Below are positions 1 through 8,331 of a DNA stretch of 64,000 nucleotides, in pieces. The DNA is from Planctomycetota bacterium. Its GTDB lineage: Bacteria; Planctomycetota; Planctomycetia; Pirellulales; Pirellulaceae. Below the pieces are notes generated by a model that worked only from the letters and a program-made list of their open reading frames with translations, was not told where the DNA came from and did no database searches. The translations under genes were made by a program, and so were the position numbers. Where the stretch lies: the NCBI GenBank assembly GCA_014238905.1, contig JABAAE010000012.1, positions 40,156-104,155 on the forward strand, written 5' to 3'. Numbering within the stretch: the first letter of the stretch is position 1; the number at the start of each line of letters is the position of its first letter.

Positions 1-112
1 CGCGATCGGCTTCCTGCCGATAGTAACTGCGGCGATTACAACCGATCAAAACCACCGCCATTGCCAACAATAACAGTGGTGTCCAACGTCTAATTGCGAG
101 GTTCATTGTCAT
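1..112 (-). CDS. N-terminus of a lipoprotein, probably TolC-type outer membrane efflux protein (partial)
   Basis: The reverse strand encodes about 37 residues before the window edge. They start with a basic n-region (NLAIRRW), a hydrophobic stretch and a lipobox-like VLIGC, so the protein should be lipidated at Cys25. The residues after the Cys (NRRSYYRQEADR) resemble the start of planctomycete TolC-family lipoproteins, which often read C-x-R-x-(Y/F)-(Y/W)-R-x-x-A-D. That family assignment is an inference from very little sequence. ATG at 112 is used as start; a second ATG six bases inside is equally possible. No clear ribosome site is visible. Confidence 0.55.
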   Translation of the reverse strand, partial: MTMNLAIRRWTPLLLLAMAVVLIGCNRRSYYRQEADR

Positions 113-857
113 TTCAGTTTTTCCGGACTCGTCTTGCGTTCTATTCGCACCGGTTGTAGGAGGATTCCGGCACGTATGCATGGTTATCGATATAAGAATG
201 ATCCGATCTTGATTGGTCCTAGCTGTAAAACAGGTTGTAGGGGATTTCAATTGCGTATTGGATGCGTTATTCGTAATAGTAAATCTCGCAAAAAAATACC
301 GATTAGGGGAGCTATGACGATTACAATGAGAATTGTGGAGTTTCAGCATGCCAACGGGTGATCGCGATAGTTGTGTCCCTTCTCTCAGGACTTAAATGGC
401 CACTTGAGGTCGGTCTATTCAAAAGTGTGATGTGCGGTCTATCGGTGACGTTGGCGGCCTTGGGGATTCAGGCATCCCGGCTCGCTGTTCCAAGAGGGGC
501 ATTAGCTAAACAACCGCATGGACAGAAGCAGAAAATTCCTCGAGCCTCCAGTCGAAGAGTCCGGTCTGAAATCATGGCTAGAGAGTGGGACTTAGCGGCG
601 TTTCATCGGTTCGGCGTTTCATCGGTTCGGCGTTTCATCGGTTGGGCGTTTCATCGATGTGGCGGAAGCGGCAGAGATTGCCTGCGAGCAAGCAAAATCC
701 CACTCTCCTTGTTGCCAATCCCTCTCGTTGCTTTGGGTTGTATGTTTTTAGAAACGATGTCGACACGAGTTACGCGGTATGGCTCATCTTGAATGCGTTG
801 CTGCGGATGATATAACTCAGGACGGCGAGTTATTGCAGCCGTTCCTTTGGGGGTATC
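113..857. other. 745-bp intergenic stretch without a convincing gene
   Basis: Short frames exist here but their products are Arg/Cys-rich or low in complexity and begin without ribosome sites, so none is called. The stretch holds a 16-bp tandem array (597-660). Its right end, GGGGG about 5 bases before the ATG at 858, could serve as the ribosome site of the next gene. Confidence 0.5.
597..660. repeat. Tandem repeat, 16-bp unit, 4 copies
   Basis: Unit GGCGTTTCATCGGTTC occurs at 597-612 and 613-628, then with one change at 629-644 and with a diverged 3' end at 645-660. Copies are head to tail with no spacer. It lies in the gap before the AtuA-like gene. It belongs to a class of short arrays of similar unit length but unrelated sequence seen elsewhere in the window (7614-7692, 28764-28814, 58644-58711). 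Confidence 0.9.
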
Positions 858-1184
858 ATGAAAAAGAAATTGATCGAATTTTCGCATGCCCGTAGCGGCG
901 ATAAGGGCAATCATGCCAATATCGGCGTGCTTGCCAATGACGACGATGCCTACCGGTTGCTAGATCAATACTTGACGGCGGAAAAAGTGGCGGAGTATTT
1001 TAAAGCGCTCAATCCATCAAGTGTTCAGCGGTTTCCGCTGCCTGGCATCAAGGCGTTCAACTTCTTAATGAAGGACGTACTGGCTGGTGGGGGAAGTGGG
1101 TCCCTACGGATCGATTCCCAGGGAAAAACATTGGCAAGCATGCTGCTGGAAATGGAGCTTGATCTGGATCCAGAATCGTGTTGA
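858..1184 (+). CDS. AtuA-related small protein
   Basis: The 108-residue product has the hallmarks of the small AtuA-like ferredoxin-fold domain found as a separate protein, or as the C-terminal part of AtuA/DUF1446 proteins: an N-terminal A-R-S-G-D-K-G-N motif (residues 11-18), an N-I-G motif just after it, a central LPG and a GGGSGSLR-D-QGK segment near the end. AtuA-type proteins occur in acyclic terpene and acyl-CoA catabolism, but the biochemical role of the small domain is not established and no DUF1446 partner is visible next to it. ATG at 858 follows a G-rich GGGGG. The next gene starts 69 bp downstream on the same strand. Confidence 0.75.
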   Translation: MKKKLIEFSHARSGDKGNHANIGVLANDDDAYRLLDQYLTAEKVAEYFKALNPSSVQRFPLPGIKAFNFLMKDVLAGGGSGSLRIDSQGKTLASMLLEMELDLDPESC

Positions 1185-1253
1185 CCGTTACGGCAGTTTT
1201 TTCGGTAGGAAACAGTTTGGATCTGCAAGCATTTGGGGATTAGGTGAGCGAAA

Positions 1254-1685
1254 ATGAGCAATGAAAGATGTGTCTGGGTGGCGGACAGTCAGGCAATGGC
1301 ATCGGTGATGGCCCATTGGCTTGATCAGGAAGGTGTTAGAACCAAGGTGCTCGACAAAACCAATCTCGGTATCTCCTACGGGATCAGTTTTTCCAAGTCG
1401 GATCCCCACGATCATGGATGGCAGGTTTGGGTGGTGGATTCCGAAGATTTGTCCAAAGCAAAAAAAATGGTATCTCGACGGACCAACGACATTTTGGACC
1501 GCAAGCTACGGATGGCGATGCTGGGGCCTGTCGATGGTCGGTGTGAGTCCTGTGGACAAGAGTCAAGCTTTGAGGGGGCGCAACGTGGATCAGTGCAGAA
1601 ATGTCCCCGTTGTGGAGCCTATTTAGACGTTGCAGGAGGCGAAGACGAATTTCAGTGGCCCACGTTTGAGGAGCACCCAAGCTAA
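1254..1685 (+). CDS. DUF2007-like domain plus zinc-ribbon protein
   Basis: 143 residues. The N-terminal ~70 residues (CVWVADSQAMASVMAHWLDQEG...) resemble the DUF2007 'putative signal transducing' fold, an alpha/beta unit whose members begin by reading an address-like segment and carry a conserved W-V-x-x-x-D-L-x-x-A stretch (here around residues 58-69). A C-terminal zinc ribbon follows, with C97-x2-C100 and C117-x2-C120. Fusion of DUF2007 to a zinc ribbon is common in bacteria, but the function is unknown. Soluble; no signal peptide. It may be cotranscribed with the AtuA-like gene upstream (69-bp gap). Confidence 0.7.
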   Translation: MSNERCVWVADSQAMASVMAHWLDQEGVRTKVLDKTNLGISYGISFSKSDPHDHGWQVWVVDSEDLSKAKKMVSRRTNDILDRKLRMAMLGPVDGRCESCGQESSFEGAQRGSVQKCPRCGAYLDVAGGEDEFQWPTFEEHPS

Positions 1686-1819
1686 GCCCGATGGATTGTG
1701 CTGAGTCCAGCGATCTCCGGTGAAGGAACGCCGCTCAATGGTTGTTAACCGCCGCGGGTTCATGTTGTTTCCTGACAATCCTCAGGGCTCTTCAGCTAAA
1801 ACGCAATTTGAGGCGTCGT

Positions 1820-2722
1820 TCAGCAGGTGGCATCTAAGGATTGGGAAACGAAATCAAGATCGACAGATGTACTCCACGCTTTCCGGAGCAGTCTTAGCTC
1901 GTTAGATTCTCGCAAGAATGGGTGGTCGTTAAGTGAGGAAACGTCGCAAATGCAAAAGGGTGTGCTGACCAAAAACATCGATCGGATGGTGGGTAATTCG
2001 GAGAGATGGATTTCACGTCTTACCACAATCAAATTGTTCTCGGCAGCCAGGTTCAGGGTGAGATCCAAGCTGACTGAATGGAGAATCTCTGAAGTGGGGG
2101 GCACAACGAGTTGTCCATCGCCCATTACAAAAATAGGTGTTGCAGTGGCTGTCTCACGGAAGTGACCTGCTGGGTCAGTCAGTATGGCCGAAGAGGATGG
2201 ATGACGTTGGCGGATTTCCTGTTCAGCAAGATAATAATGAAGACGACTACGGACCTTGATATCGCGGGGCCAACAGGTGCTTGGGACTTCATGGTGTGTA
2301 CTGATATGGAGCGATTGACCGTCTTTGTAAATCTCCGCCAATTGGGCAAATGGTAGTAGATAGGAATGAACACAAAAAGTGGGGCGTTGGTAATTCGTCG
2401 GACCAAATCGGGATGACGTTCCGGGTGTCGCAAAGAAACAGATGCCGAGGTCCAGTTTTGGATCAATCAGTGGGTAATTCCGATCAGCCAAATCCAGAAT
2501 AATGGCACTAAGGTCGTTTCTCTCTGGGAGGTTGATATCAAGTCGACGCAATCCGGTCAGGAACCGATTGCAATGTGCCTCTAGAAAACCGGGTCGGCCA
2601 GAAAAAGTTCTGACTTGTTCGGCGACTGTGATGCCGTGTATAAAACCGAGATCGTTGATTGGAATTTGAGTTTTCGAGAACGCATTCCATGAACCGTTCA
2701 GATAGGTGACCGCTTCCGTCAT
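1820..2722 (-). CDS. Aminotransferase class IV (PLP fold-type IV)
   Basis: 300 residues, matching the branched-chain/D-amino acid aminotransferase and aminodeoxychorismate lyase superfamily. The N-terminus reads YLNG-W...(N)DLGFIHG, the usual start. The PLP lysine is K156 in DIKVRSRLHYYLAEQE, and the family Glu that contacts the PLP pyridine nitrogen is E190 (HFRETATATPIF). In most relatives this motif reads E-x-x-x-x-N-I/V-F; here the Asn position is Thr, so substrate or reaction preference cannot be assigned. IlvE, DAAT and PabC-like activities all remain possible. It stands alone, 82 bp downstream of mtaB on the same strand. Confidence 0.85.
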   Translation of the reverse strand: MTEAVTYLNGSWNAFSKTQIPINDLGFIHGITVAEQVRTFSGRPGFLEAHCNRFLTGLRRLDINLPERNDLSAIILDLADRNYPLIDPKLDLGICFFATPGTSSRFGPTNYQRPTFCVHSYLLPFAQLAEIYKDGQSLHISTHHEVPSTCWPRDIKVRSRLHYYLAEQEIRQRHPSSSAILTDPAGHFRETATATPIFVMGDGQLVVPPTSEILHSVSLDLTLNLAAENNLIVVRREIHLSELPTIRSMFLVSTPFCICDVSSLNDHPFLRESNELRLLRKAWSTSVDLDFVSQSLDATC

Positions 2723-2804
2723 GTTCGAACTGTTTCCAAAATAGAATCATGGTCCCCTTTTTCCGGGGCAGGCTTAAACGATGAAAACGGCCGATTTTCC
2801 AAGA

Positions 2805-4139
2805 TTAGGCGGTGTGTTGATCAGGGTCTGCTTCGGCTCGCAGAAATGTTCCGTCATGGGATTGAATCAAGGCATTAACGATTTTTCCTGGCCGTTGAGG
2901 TCCGGCATTGATATCGCCTGATACCGGAATCCTGACCGGAGCATATCGGCAGGATGTACCGCTGAGAAATCGCTCGCCATCACTATCGTCGATAACATTT
3001 TCTTTCAAGACACGTAGCTGCATTCCGATGAGTGAGTCAAAGTACTGAGTCTTGGTGCGGGTTTCCAGTGCGGCCAAGATTTTTCCCCGTTCGGCTTTGA
3101 CCGACTTGGGGATCTGGCCATCCATCGACGCAGCCGGTGTATCCCGCCGAGGACTAAATGGAAACATGTGAATTTTGGAAAAACCTACCTGCTGACAAAC
3201 GTTTAGCGTTTCTTCGAATTCCCCATCGGTTTCTCCCGGAAAGCCCACGATGACATCGGTCGTCAATGCGGGCCGGTCCAGATGCTCCGTTACGAAATGA
3301 CAACGATCAACGAATCGTTGTGATCCCCAACGCCTCTTCATTCTCCTTAAAACCGAATCACTTCCGCTTTGCAGGCAAACGTGAAGGTGTGGGCAGACTT
3401 GATCACCAAATTCCCCTAACACGTCGACCAGTTCCCGCGTGACTTCGGTTGCCTCAATACTTGAAAGGCGGACGCGGAAATCAGGGTCCAAAGCGACAAT
3501 CTGGCGAACAAGATGAGAGAGTCTCATCCATTGATCTTTGGGCTTGTTCTTGTTGAAGTCCACGCCGTAGTGTCCCAGATGAACACCAGTCAAAACAATT
3601 TCCCTGTAGCCGTTGTCGATCATCCGGCGGATTTCATCCAGAATGGGCCCGGGCGGACGACTGTACATTTCGGGCCGTACTTTTGGAATGATGCAATAAC
3701 TGCAGCGAAGGAGGCAGCCGTCCTGAACTTTGACATAGGCACGACTGCGATGATTAAGTCCGGAGATACCAGTTGGAATATCAATGACACCAAATCTGCC
3801 CAGTAGATCCGGAAGTTCACGCTTATCGGTGACGACCTCAGCAACGCCTGGTAGCTGGCGAACCTCGTCTGGTGCCCGCGTGGCATAACAACCCATCACC
3901 ACCAGTCTCGCGTCGGGATTGTCCCGATGCATCCGGCGGATCACCTGGCGACTTTTTGAATCGCCTTCATTGGTGACCGTACAGGTATTAACGATACAGA
4001 GATCTGCCGGTTCATCCGCAGGCGCATCGGCGTACCCAATACCCAACAGCCCTTCCCGTACAAATTCGGTTTCATATTGATTGACCTTGCACCCGAGGGT
4101 CACTGTTTTAACGGTCGCCATGACTTGCTTCTGGTTCAA
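2805..4139 (-). CDS. mtaB: tRNA (N6-threonylcarbamoyladenosine37-C2) methylthiotransferase MtaB
   Basis: 444 residues. MtaB makes ms2t6A37 in tRNAs reading ANN codons, using two 4Fe-4S clusters and SAM. The N-terminal UPF0004 domain has three cluster cysteines, C17 (LGCKVN), C53 (NTCTV) and C84 (GCYA). The radical-SAM motif CxxxCxxC is C142, C146, C149, and a TRAM-like region ends the protein. The LGCKVNQYE start and the GxLHxGHYG-type segment favour MtaB over MiaB (which has LGCQMN) and RimO. The first ATG (4139) gives a 32-bp overlap with clpS; an internal ATG at 4121 lies closer to the conserved start and overlaps by 14 bp. Either way translation is probably coupled to clpS. Confidence 0.93.
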   Translation of the reverse strand: MNQKQVMATVKTVTLGCKVNQYETEFVREGLLGIGYADAPADEPADLCIVNTCTVTNEGDSKSRQVIRRMHRDNPDARLVVMGCYATRAPDEVRQLPGVAEVVTDKRELPDLLGRFGVIDIPTGISGLNHRSRAYVKVQDGCLLRCSYCIIPKVRPEMYSRPPGPILDEIRRMIDNGYREIVLTGVHLGHYGVDFNKNKPKDQWMRLSHLVRQIVALDPDFRVRLSSIEATEVTRELVDVLGEFGDQVCPHLHVCLQSGSDSVLRRMKRRWGSQRFVDRCHFVTEHLDRPALTTDVIVGFPGETDGEFEETLNVCQQVGFSKIHMFPFSPRRDTPAASMDGQIPKSVKAERGKILAALETRTKTQYFDSLIGMQLRVLKENVIDDSDGERFLSGTSCRYAPVRIPVSGDINAGPQRPGKIVNALIQSHDGTFLRAEADPDQHTA

Positions 4140-4479
4140 TTGTGGAAGACATCGATCCTTTACAACTGGCGATCAGGACGTCCCGTCCGTAGGAATGGAT
4201 CTGGTCTCGCTTCAATTCGGCATGTTCCATGGTGGTGGTCAGCACGATCGCCTTACCGTTTTGGTCCACATTCTTGGCAATACCAAACCCCTTTTCCAGC
4301 TCGTGGCCAAACAGTTCATTGAGCATTAGCATCACATATTCATAGGAATGATTGTCATCATTCCACAAAAAGACATGATATCGCGGCTGCCGCTTGGGTT
4401 TCTGGTGGTGGCGATTTTTGTTTTGGCGAGTTGTCTCAATAACGGCTTCGGCTATTGCAACATTTCCTTCGGGATCCAT
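4108..4479 (-). CDS. clpS: ATP-dependent Clp protease adaptor ClpS
   Basis: 123 residues. ClpS delivers N-degron proteins to ClpAP/ClpCP. After a basic, flexible N-terminal ~32 residues, the core starts RYHVFLWNDDNHSYEYVMLML, which contains the NDD element of the substrate pocket. A GKAIVLTTTMEHAELKRDQIH segment corresponds to the family's GKA-x-x-x-T-x-x-x-A-E-x-K stretch. The pocket His of E. coli ClpS (VHYQGKA) aligns with Asp here (VDQNGKA), so N-terminal residue preference could differ. Start at 4479 is chosen over an upstream in-frame ATG at 4662, because the extra 61 residues look non-coding. The 3' end overlaps mtaB. Confidence 0.88.
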   Translation of the reverse strand: MDPEGNVAIAEAVIETTRQNKNRHHQKPKRQPRYHVFLWNDDNHSYEYVMLMLNELFGHELEKGFGIAKNVDQNGKAIVLTTTMEHAELKRDQIHSYGRDVLIASCKGSMSSTIEPEASHGDR

Positions 4480-4748
4480 CTTTGAAACGCAATATTGGGG
4501 GTGTGATAGTTGGTAGGATAAAACACTATTATATTGGGTTTGCGAATCCTTGGTAGTATTTGGTGATTTTTCAGAGCCAAAATTTGAATCAAACTGGACT
4601 GATTTGGCAAACTTTGTCGAAAATCTACACTCTGTTAATCTTCGATTGCTATTGGTCCCCAAAGTAGACGCCGACAGATTGGTTAACAGCCGTTCTCAGA
4701 AATGACGTGGCCTGCGAGAAGGCCTTACTCTTATCCAACCAAAAAATC

Positions 4749-6143
4749 ATGAATACAATCACGGAATATTTGGAATCCAACCGATCCGCTGCTGAGGCGG
4801 AACTGTTTGAGTTGCTGAGGATTCCCAGTGTGAGTACCGACAGCCAATTTGCCAATGACGTCAAAAAAGCTGGGCATTGGGTCGCAGATAAACTGACCCA
4901 ACTAGGGCTTTCCACAGAAGTGATCGCCACCCGGAGGCACCCGATTGTCTACGCGGAGAGTCCACCGGTACCCGGAAAACCGGTGGTCCTTATCTATGGG
5001 CATTATGATGTTCAACCTCCAGATCCCTTGGAAGAATGGCACTCTCCGCCGTTCGAACCCACCGTTCGCAATGGCAACGTCTACGCCAGAGGGGCCACCG
5101 ATGATAAAGGCCAGCTCTACACTCACATCAAGAGTGTCGAGGCCTGGTTGCAAACGCAGGGCAGCCTTCCGGTTCAGGTAAAATTCCTGATTGAGGGGGA
5201 AGAAGAGTGCGGAAGTGGTAGCCTTTACGAATTTCTTGATGGTCAATATGACAACGGCCGAACCGCCATGGATCGATTGAAATCCGACATTGCTGTGATC
5301 AGCGACAATAGCCAATTCGGTCCGGGACAGCCCGCAATCACCTATGGCTTAAAGGGAATTGCGTATTTTGAACTTCGGTTGACCGGTCCTTCGCAGGACT
5401 TGCATTCCGGATCATTTGGTGGAGCGGTCACCAATCCGGCAAATGCTCTTTCGACCCTACTGGCTGCGATCCGTGATGCGAATGGGCGAGTTCAGATTCC
5501 GGGTTTTTATGAAGATGTCATCTCGCTGGACCAACGGGAGCGAAGCCAAATCGCGGCACTGCCATTTGATGAAGATCAGTTTTGCCAACAGGTTGGTGTT
5601 AAGGCATTGAGCGGGGAGGAAGGATTCTCGACACTGGAGCGCCGATGGGCCCGACCGACATTTGACATCAATGGTCTGTGGAGCGGTTACCAAGGCGAGG
5701 GAGCAAAAACGGTTTTGCCAGCCAGGGCGGGAGCAAAGTTCAGCTTCCGATTGGTTCCCAATCAGGATCCCGACAAGATCACTCAATCACTCAAGAAAAT
5801 GCTACTTGAGCTTTGTCCACCAGGAATTGAAATGGAGTTAATCCCATTTCATTCCGGAAAAGGAATTCTTGTCCCATTGGATAGTCCCTATTTAAGGGCC
5901 GCGGAATCAGCAATCACCAGTGGCTTTGGAACCAAACCGGTTTTTATTCGTGAAGGTGGCTCGATTCCAGTTGTTTCGTCATTTAAAGAAAAGATGGGTA
6001 TCGATACATTATTGTTGGGTTGGGGTTTGAGTGACGACAATACTCACAGTCCCAACGAGAAGTTTCACCTGGCGGATTTTCATAAGGGTGCTTTGGCAAG
6101 TGCTCATCTGATAGACCAAATTAGCAGCTTGGAAGCATTCTGA
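4749..6143 (+). CDS. M20-family metallopeptidase (dipeptidase type)
   Basis: 464 residues. M20 enzymes are cytosolic co-catalytic zinc peptidases or deacylases. Zinc ligands and catalytic residues are readable: H85 in GHYDVQP with D87, D118 in GATDDKGQ, the Glu pair E151-E152 in EGEEECGS, an Asp in the ISDN segment, and the C-terminal His in DDNTHSPNE. The dimerisation insert sits between (GLKGIAYFELRLTGPSQDLHSG, the latter part conserved). Length and the WHSPPF motif match the carnosinase-like/CPG2-type dipeptidase clade (M20A/F). Start ATG 4749 is preferred to an upstream ATG at 4707. It is divergent from clpS with a 269-bp shared upstream region. Confidence 0.9.
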   Translation: MNTITEYLESNRSAAEAELFELLRIPSVSTDSQFANDVKKAGHWVADKLTQLGLSTEVIATRRHPIVYAESPPVPGKPVVLIYGHYDVQPPDPLEEWHSPPFEPTVRNGNVYARGATDDKGQLYTHIKSVEAWLQTQGSLPVQVKFLIEGEEECGSGSLYEFLDGQYDNGRTAMDRLKSDIAVISDNSQFGPGQPAITYGLKGIAYFELRLTGPSQDLHSGSFGGAVTNPANALSTLLAAIRDANGRVQIPGFYEDVISLDQRERSQIAALPFDEDQFCQQVGVKALSGEEGFSTLERRWARPTFDINGLWSGYQGEGAKTVLPARAGAKFSFRLVPNQDPDKITQSLKKMLLELCPPGIEMELIPFHSGKGILVPLDSPYLRAAESAITSGFGTKPVFIREGGSIPVVSSFKEKMGIDTLLLGWGLSDDNTHSPNEKFHLADFHKGALASAHLIDQISSLEAF

Positions 6144-6253
6144 ATTGGGGATTGTCACCCAGCCATGTTTGCCAATCGGGCATCGGATTCAACAGGGTCC
6201 AGAAAAAAATCAACTAGTCAAATGGGCTGCCAAGGCCCCGGGGAATAATTTAG

Positions 6254-7528
6254 ATGCTGGAACGCAAATATATACTGGCCAACGTTGAGGAGGTCTTGGA
6301 GAACTGCAGAAATCGAGGGGTGGAATGCGATGTCAACCGTCTGGTCGATTTGGAGCATCAGCGGAAGGAAAAGGATCATCAATCACAGGAATTTAACCGA
6401 TTGGCCAACGAGATTTCCAAGAGGATCGGTAAAGCATCTTCTGAAGAACGGGATTCACTGAAGGAAGAGGCGCGAGTTTATCGGCAAAAGAAAGAAACTG
6501 CTGCTTCGGAATGCGAGGAGCTGGATTCGGCCATCGTTGAACTTCAAATCCGGATTCCTAACCTTTCGCATCCTTCGGCACCCGTTGGAAAGGACGATAA
6601 GGATAATCTGGAAATACGACGTGGTCAGCACTCACCTCGAACATTTGATTTTGCGATACAGGATCATGTTGAAATCGGCGAACGGCTGGACCTCATTGAC
6701 TTCGAAGGCGGAGCCAAAACGACCGGGGCCGGTTTTTATTTCCTGAAGAATGAGGCGGTACTTTTGGAGATGGCTCTTCAGCATTACGCCATTTCGGAGC
6801 TGACGCGTCGCGGATTTCTACCGGTAACCACACCTGATTTGGCGCAGGATAAAATCCTGGAGGGGATTGGTTTCAATCCGCGGGGGAATGAAACACAGGT
6901 GTATAGCATTGAAAATACCAACCTATGTCTGGTGGGAACTGCTGAGATTACCCTCGGTGGACTCTATTCGGGACACACCTTTGCTGCCGATGAGTTGCCT
7001 CTAAAGCTCTGTGGTCTCAGCCATTGCTTTCGGACTGAAGCAGGGGCCGCTGGCAGGGCATCCAAAGGCCTATACCGAGTTCATCAGTTTACAAAAATAG
7101 AGATGTTTGCTTACGCTTTACCTGATCAAAGTGAGGCCATTCTCGAAGAGCTGTGTGGCATCGAGTGCGATTTGTTTGATGCTCTTGGGATTCCTTTTCG
7201 AGTTGTGGATACCTCGACCGGCGATTTGGGAGGGCCTGCCTATCGCAAATTTGATCTGGAAGCTTGGATGCCGGGGCGTGGCCAAAGCGGTGAATGGGGT
7301 GAAGTGACGTCCACTTCCAACTGCACCGATTACCAGGCTCGACGTTTGAATTGCAGGTATAAGACCAAGGGAGAAAAAGGTACGAAATTCGTCCATACGC
7401 TCAATGGGACTGCCATCGCATGCAGTCGGGCATTAATCGCGATTCTGGAAAACAACCAGCAGGCAGATGGATCGATTACCATTCCAGAAGTGCTTCAGCC
7501 GATGATGGGCAAGGATCGCATTGGTTAA
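6254..7528 (+). CDS. serS: Seryl-tRNA synthetase
   Basis: 424 residues, the normal length for bacterial SerRS. The N-terminal ~110 residues form the tRNA-binding coiled coil (charged heptads in the EEDRKEEARVYRQKKET region). The class II core has TAEITLGGLYSG (the serine-binding TAE loop), motif 2 FRTEAGAAGRASKGLYRVHQF, and motif 3 towards the end (NGTAIACSRALIAILEN). It charges tRNA-Ser, and tRNA-Sec if one exists; no selenocysteine genes are seen here. The gene is 110 bp downstream of the M20 peptidase on the same strand. Confidence 0.97.
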   Translation: MLERKYILANVEEVLENCRNRGVECDVNRLVDLEHQRKEKDHQSQEFNRLANEISKRIGKASSEERDSLKEEARVYRQKKETAASECEELDSAIVELQIRIPNLSHPSAPVGKDDKDNLEIRRGQHSPRTFDFAIQDHVEIGERLDLIDFEGGAKTTGAGFYFLKNEAVLLEMALQHYAISELTRRGFLPVTTPDLAQDKILEGIGFNPRGNETQVYSIENTNLCLVGTAEITLGGLYSGHTFAADELPLKLCGLSHCFRTEAGAAGRASKGLYRVHQFTKIEMFAYALPDQSEAILEELCGIECDLFDALGIPFRVVDTSTGDLGGPAYRKFDLEAWMPGRGQSGEWGEVTSTSNCTDYQARRLNCRYKTKGEKGTKFVHTLNGTAIACSRALIAILENNQQADGSITIPEVLQPMMGKDRIG

Positions 7529-7613
7529 ACGGTGCCTTTGGGAGCAATGAGCTCGGAATCACCAGGACGGCAAGAACGGCTCCGATCTCAGGATGGTCCG
7601 CCGAATACCGATT

Positions 7614-7692
7614 GACTGGAACACAGATTGCCTGAAACACAGACTGCCTGAAACACAGACTGCCTGAAACACAGAGATGACTGAATCACACC
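7614..7692. repeat. Tandem repeat, 16-bp unit, about 5 copies
   Basis: Unit GCCTGAAACACAGACT is exact at 7630-7645 and 7646-7661. A diverged copy precedes it (7614-7629), a near copy follows (7662-7677), and a remnant lies at 7678-7692. It sits between serS and the Nudix gene, about 85 bases after the serS stop. The copies are contiguous, with no spacers, so this is not a CRISPR. Confidence 0.9.
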
Positions 7693-7705
7693 CCGGCTGA
7701 TCATT

Positions 7706-8233
7706 ATGATACCACCCTTTGAGGATGTTTTTAATTATTGCCCAGTGTGCGGTACGCCGTCGCCGATGGTTGGCCAAAATCCGTTTGTTTGTACGGACTG
7801 TGATTTCCATTTCCATTTTCCACCTACGGTTGCTGTTGGTGCGCTGATCATCAACGATCAACAGGAGATCCTGTTTATTGAGCGGAGTAAAAATCCTGGC
7901 AAGGGTCTACTGGGATTGCCCGGTGGTTTTGTGGATGCCGGCGAAACCGCCGAAGCAGCGGTCGTCCGTGAAATCAAAGAGGAAGTCGGGCTGGTGGTCC
8001 AACAGTTGGAATATTTGACGACTTTTCCCAACGTGTATCAGTACAAAGGTGTTGCCAACGACATACTGGATGTTTTTTTCGTTTCCCGAATCTCGGACAT
8101 CCCCAACCTGCAGCTGCAGGCGAGTGAGGTAGTCGACGCTTTTTTCGGTGCTCCCGCTGCGGATTTTCTCAGCCGTATGGCGTTTGATTCAAACCGACTC
8201 GCTATCGAGTTTTACCAGTCCCAGCAAAGTTGA
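7706..8233 (+). CDS. Nudix hydrolase with N-terminal zinc ribbon
   Basis: 175 residues. A zinc ribbon with C12-x2-C15 and C29-x2-C32 is followed by a Nudix domain with a complete box: G-x5-E-x7-R-E-x-x-E-E-x-G-L, starting at the GGFVDAGE segment. Zinc-ribbon Nudix proteins include NADH/NAD-cap pyrophosphatases (NudC), but the NudC SQPWPFPxS motif is not seen, so substrate is unassigned. Cytosolic. The ATG at 7706 follows the repeat array directly and has no obvious ribosome site. Confidence 0.85.
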   Translation: MIPPFEDVFNYCPVCGTPSPMVGQNPFVCTDCDFHFHFPPTVAVGALIINDQQEILFIERSKNPGKGLLGLPGGFVDAGETAEAAVVREIKEEVGLVVQQLEYLTTFPNVYQYKGVANDILDVFFVSRISDIPNLQLQASEVVDAFFGAPAADFLSRMAFDSNRLAIEFYQSQQS

Positions 8234-8331
8234 AATTCCGCATCCTCGATCTTCACCTGAGCGGGCAGACTACCGCGCCGGTTTCCTCGATATTGGTGCA
8301 GGGGCGATTGAGAGTGTTGCAGGCTAGGGGT

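Noticed and set aside
597..660. CRISPR array (also 7614, 28764, 58644)
   Set aside because: Copies are contiguous without unique spacers, units are only 16-17 bp and no cas genes are nearby.
134..815. Three overlapping open frames in the first gap
   Set aside because: Products are Arg/Cys-rich or follow the tandem repeat; no ribosome sites and no protein-like pattern.
4480..4662. N-terminally extended ClpS
   Set aside because: The extra 61 residues are Ser/Asn/Gln-rich without pattern, while ATG 4479 gives normal ClpS length.
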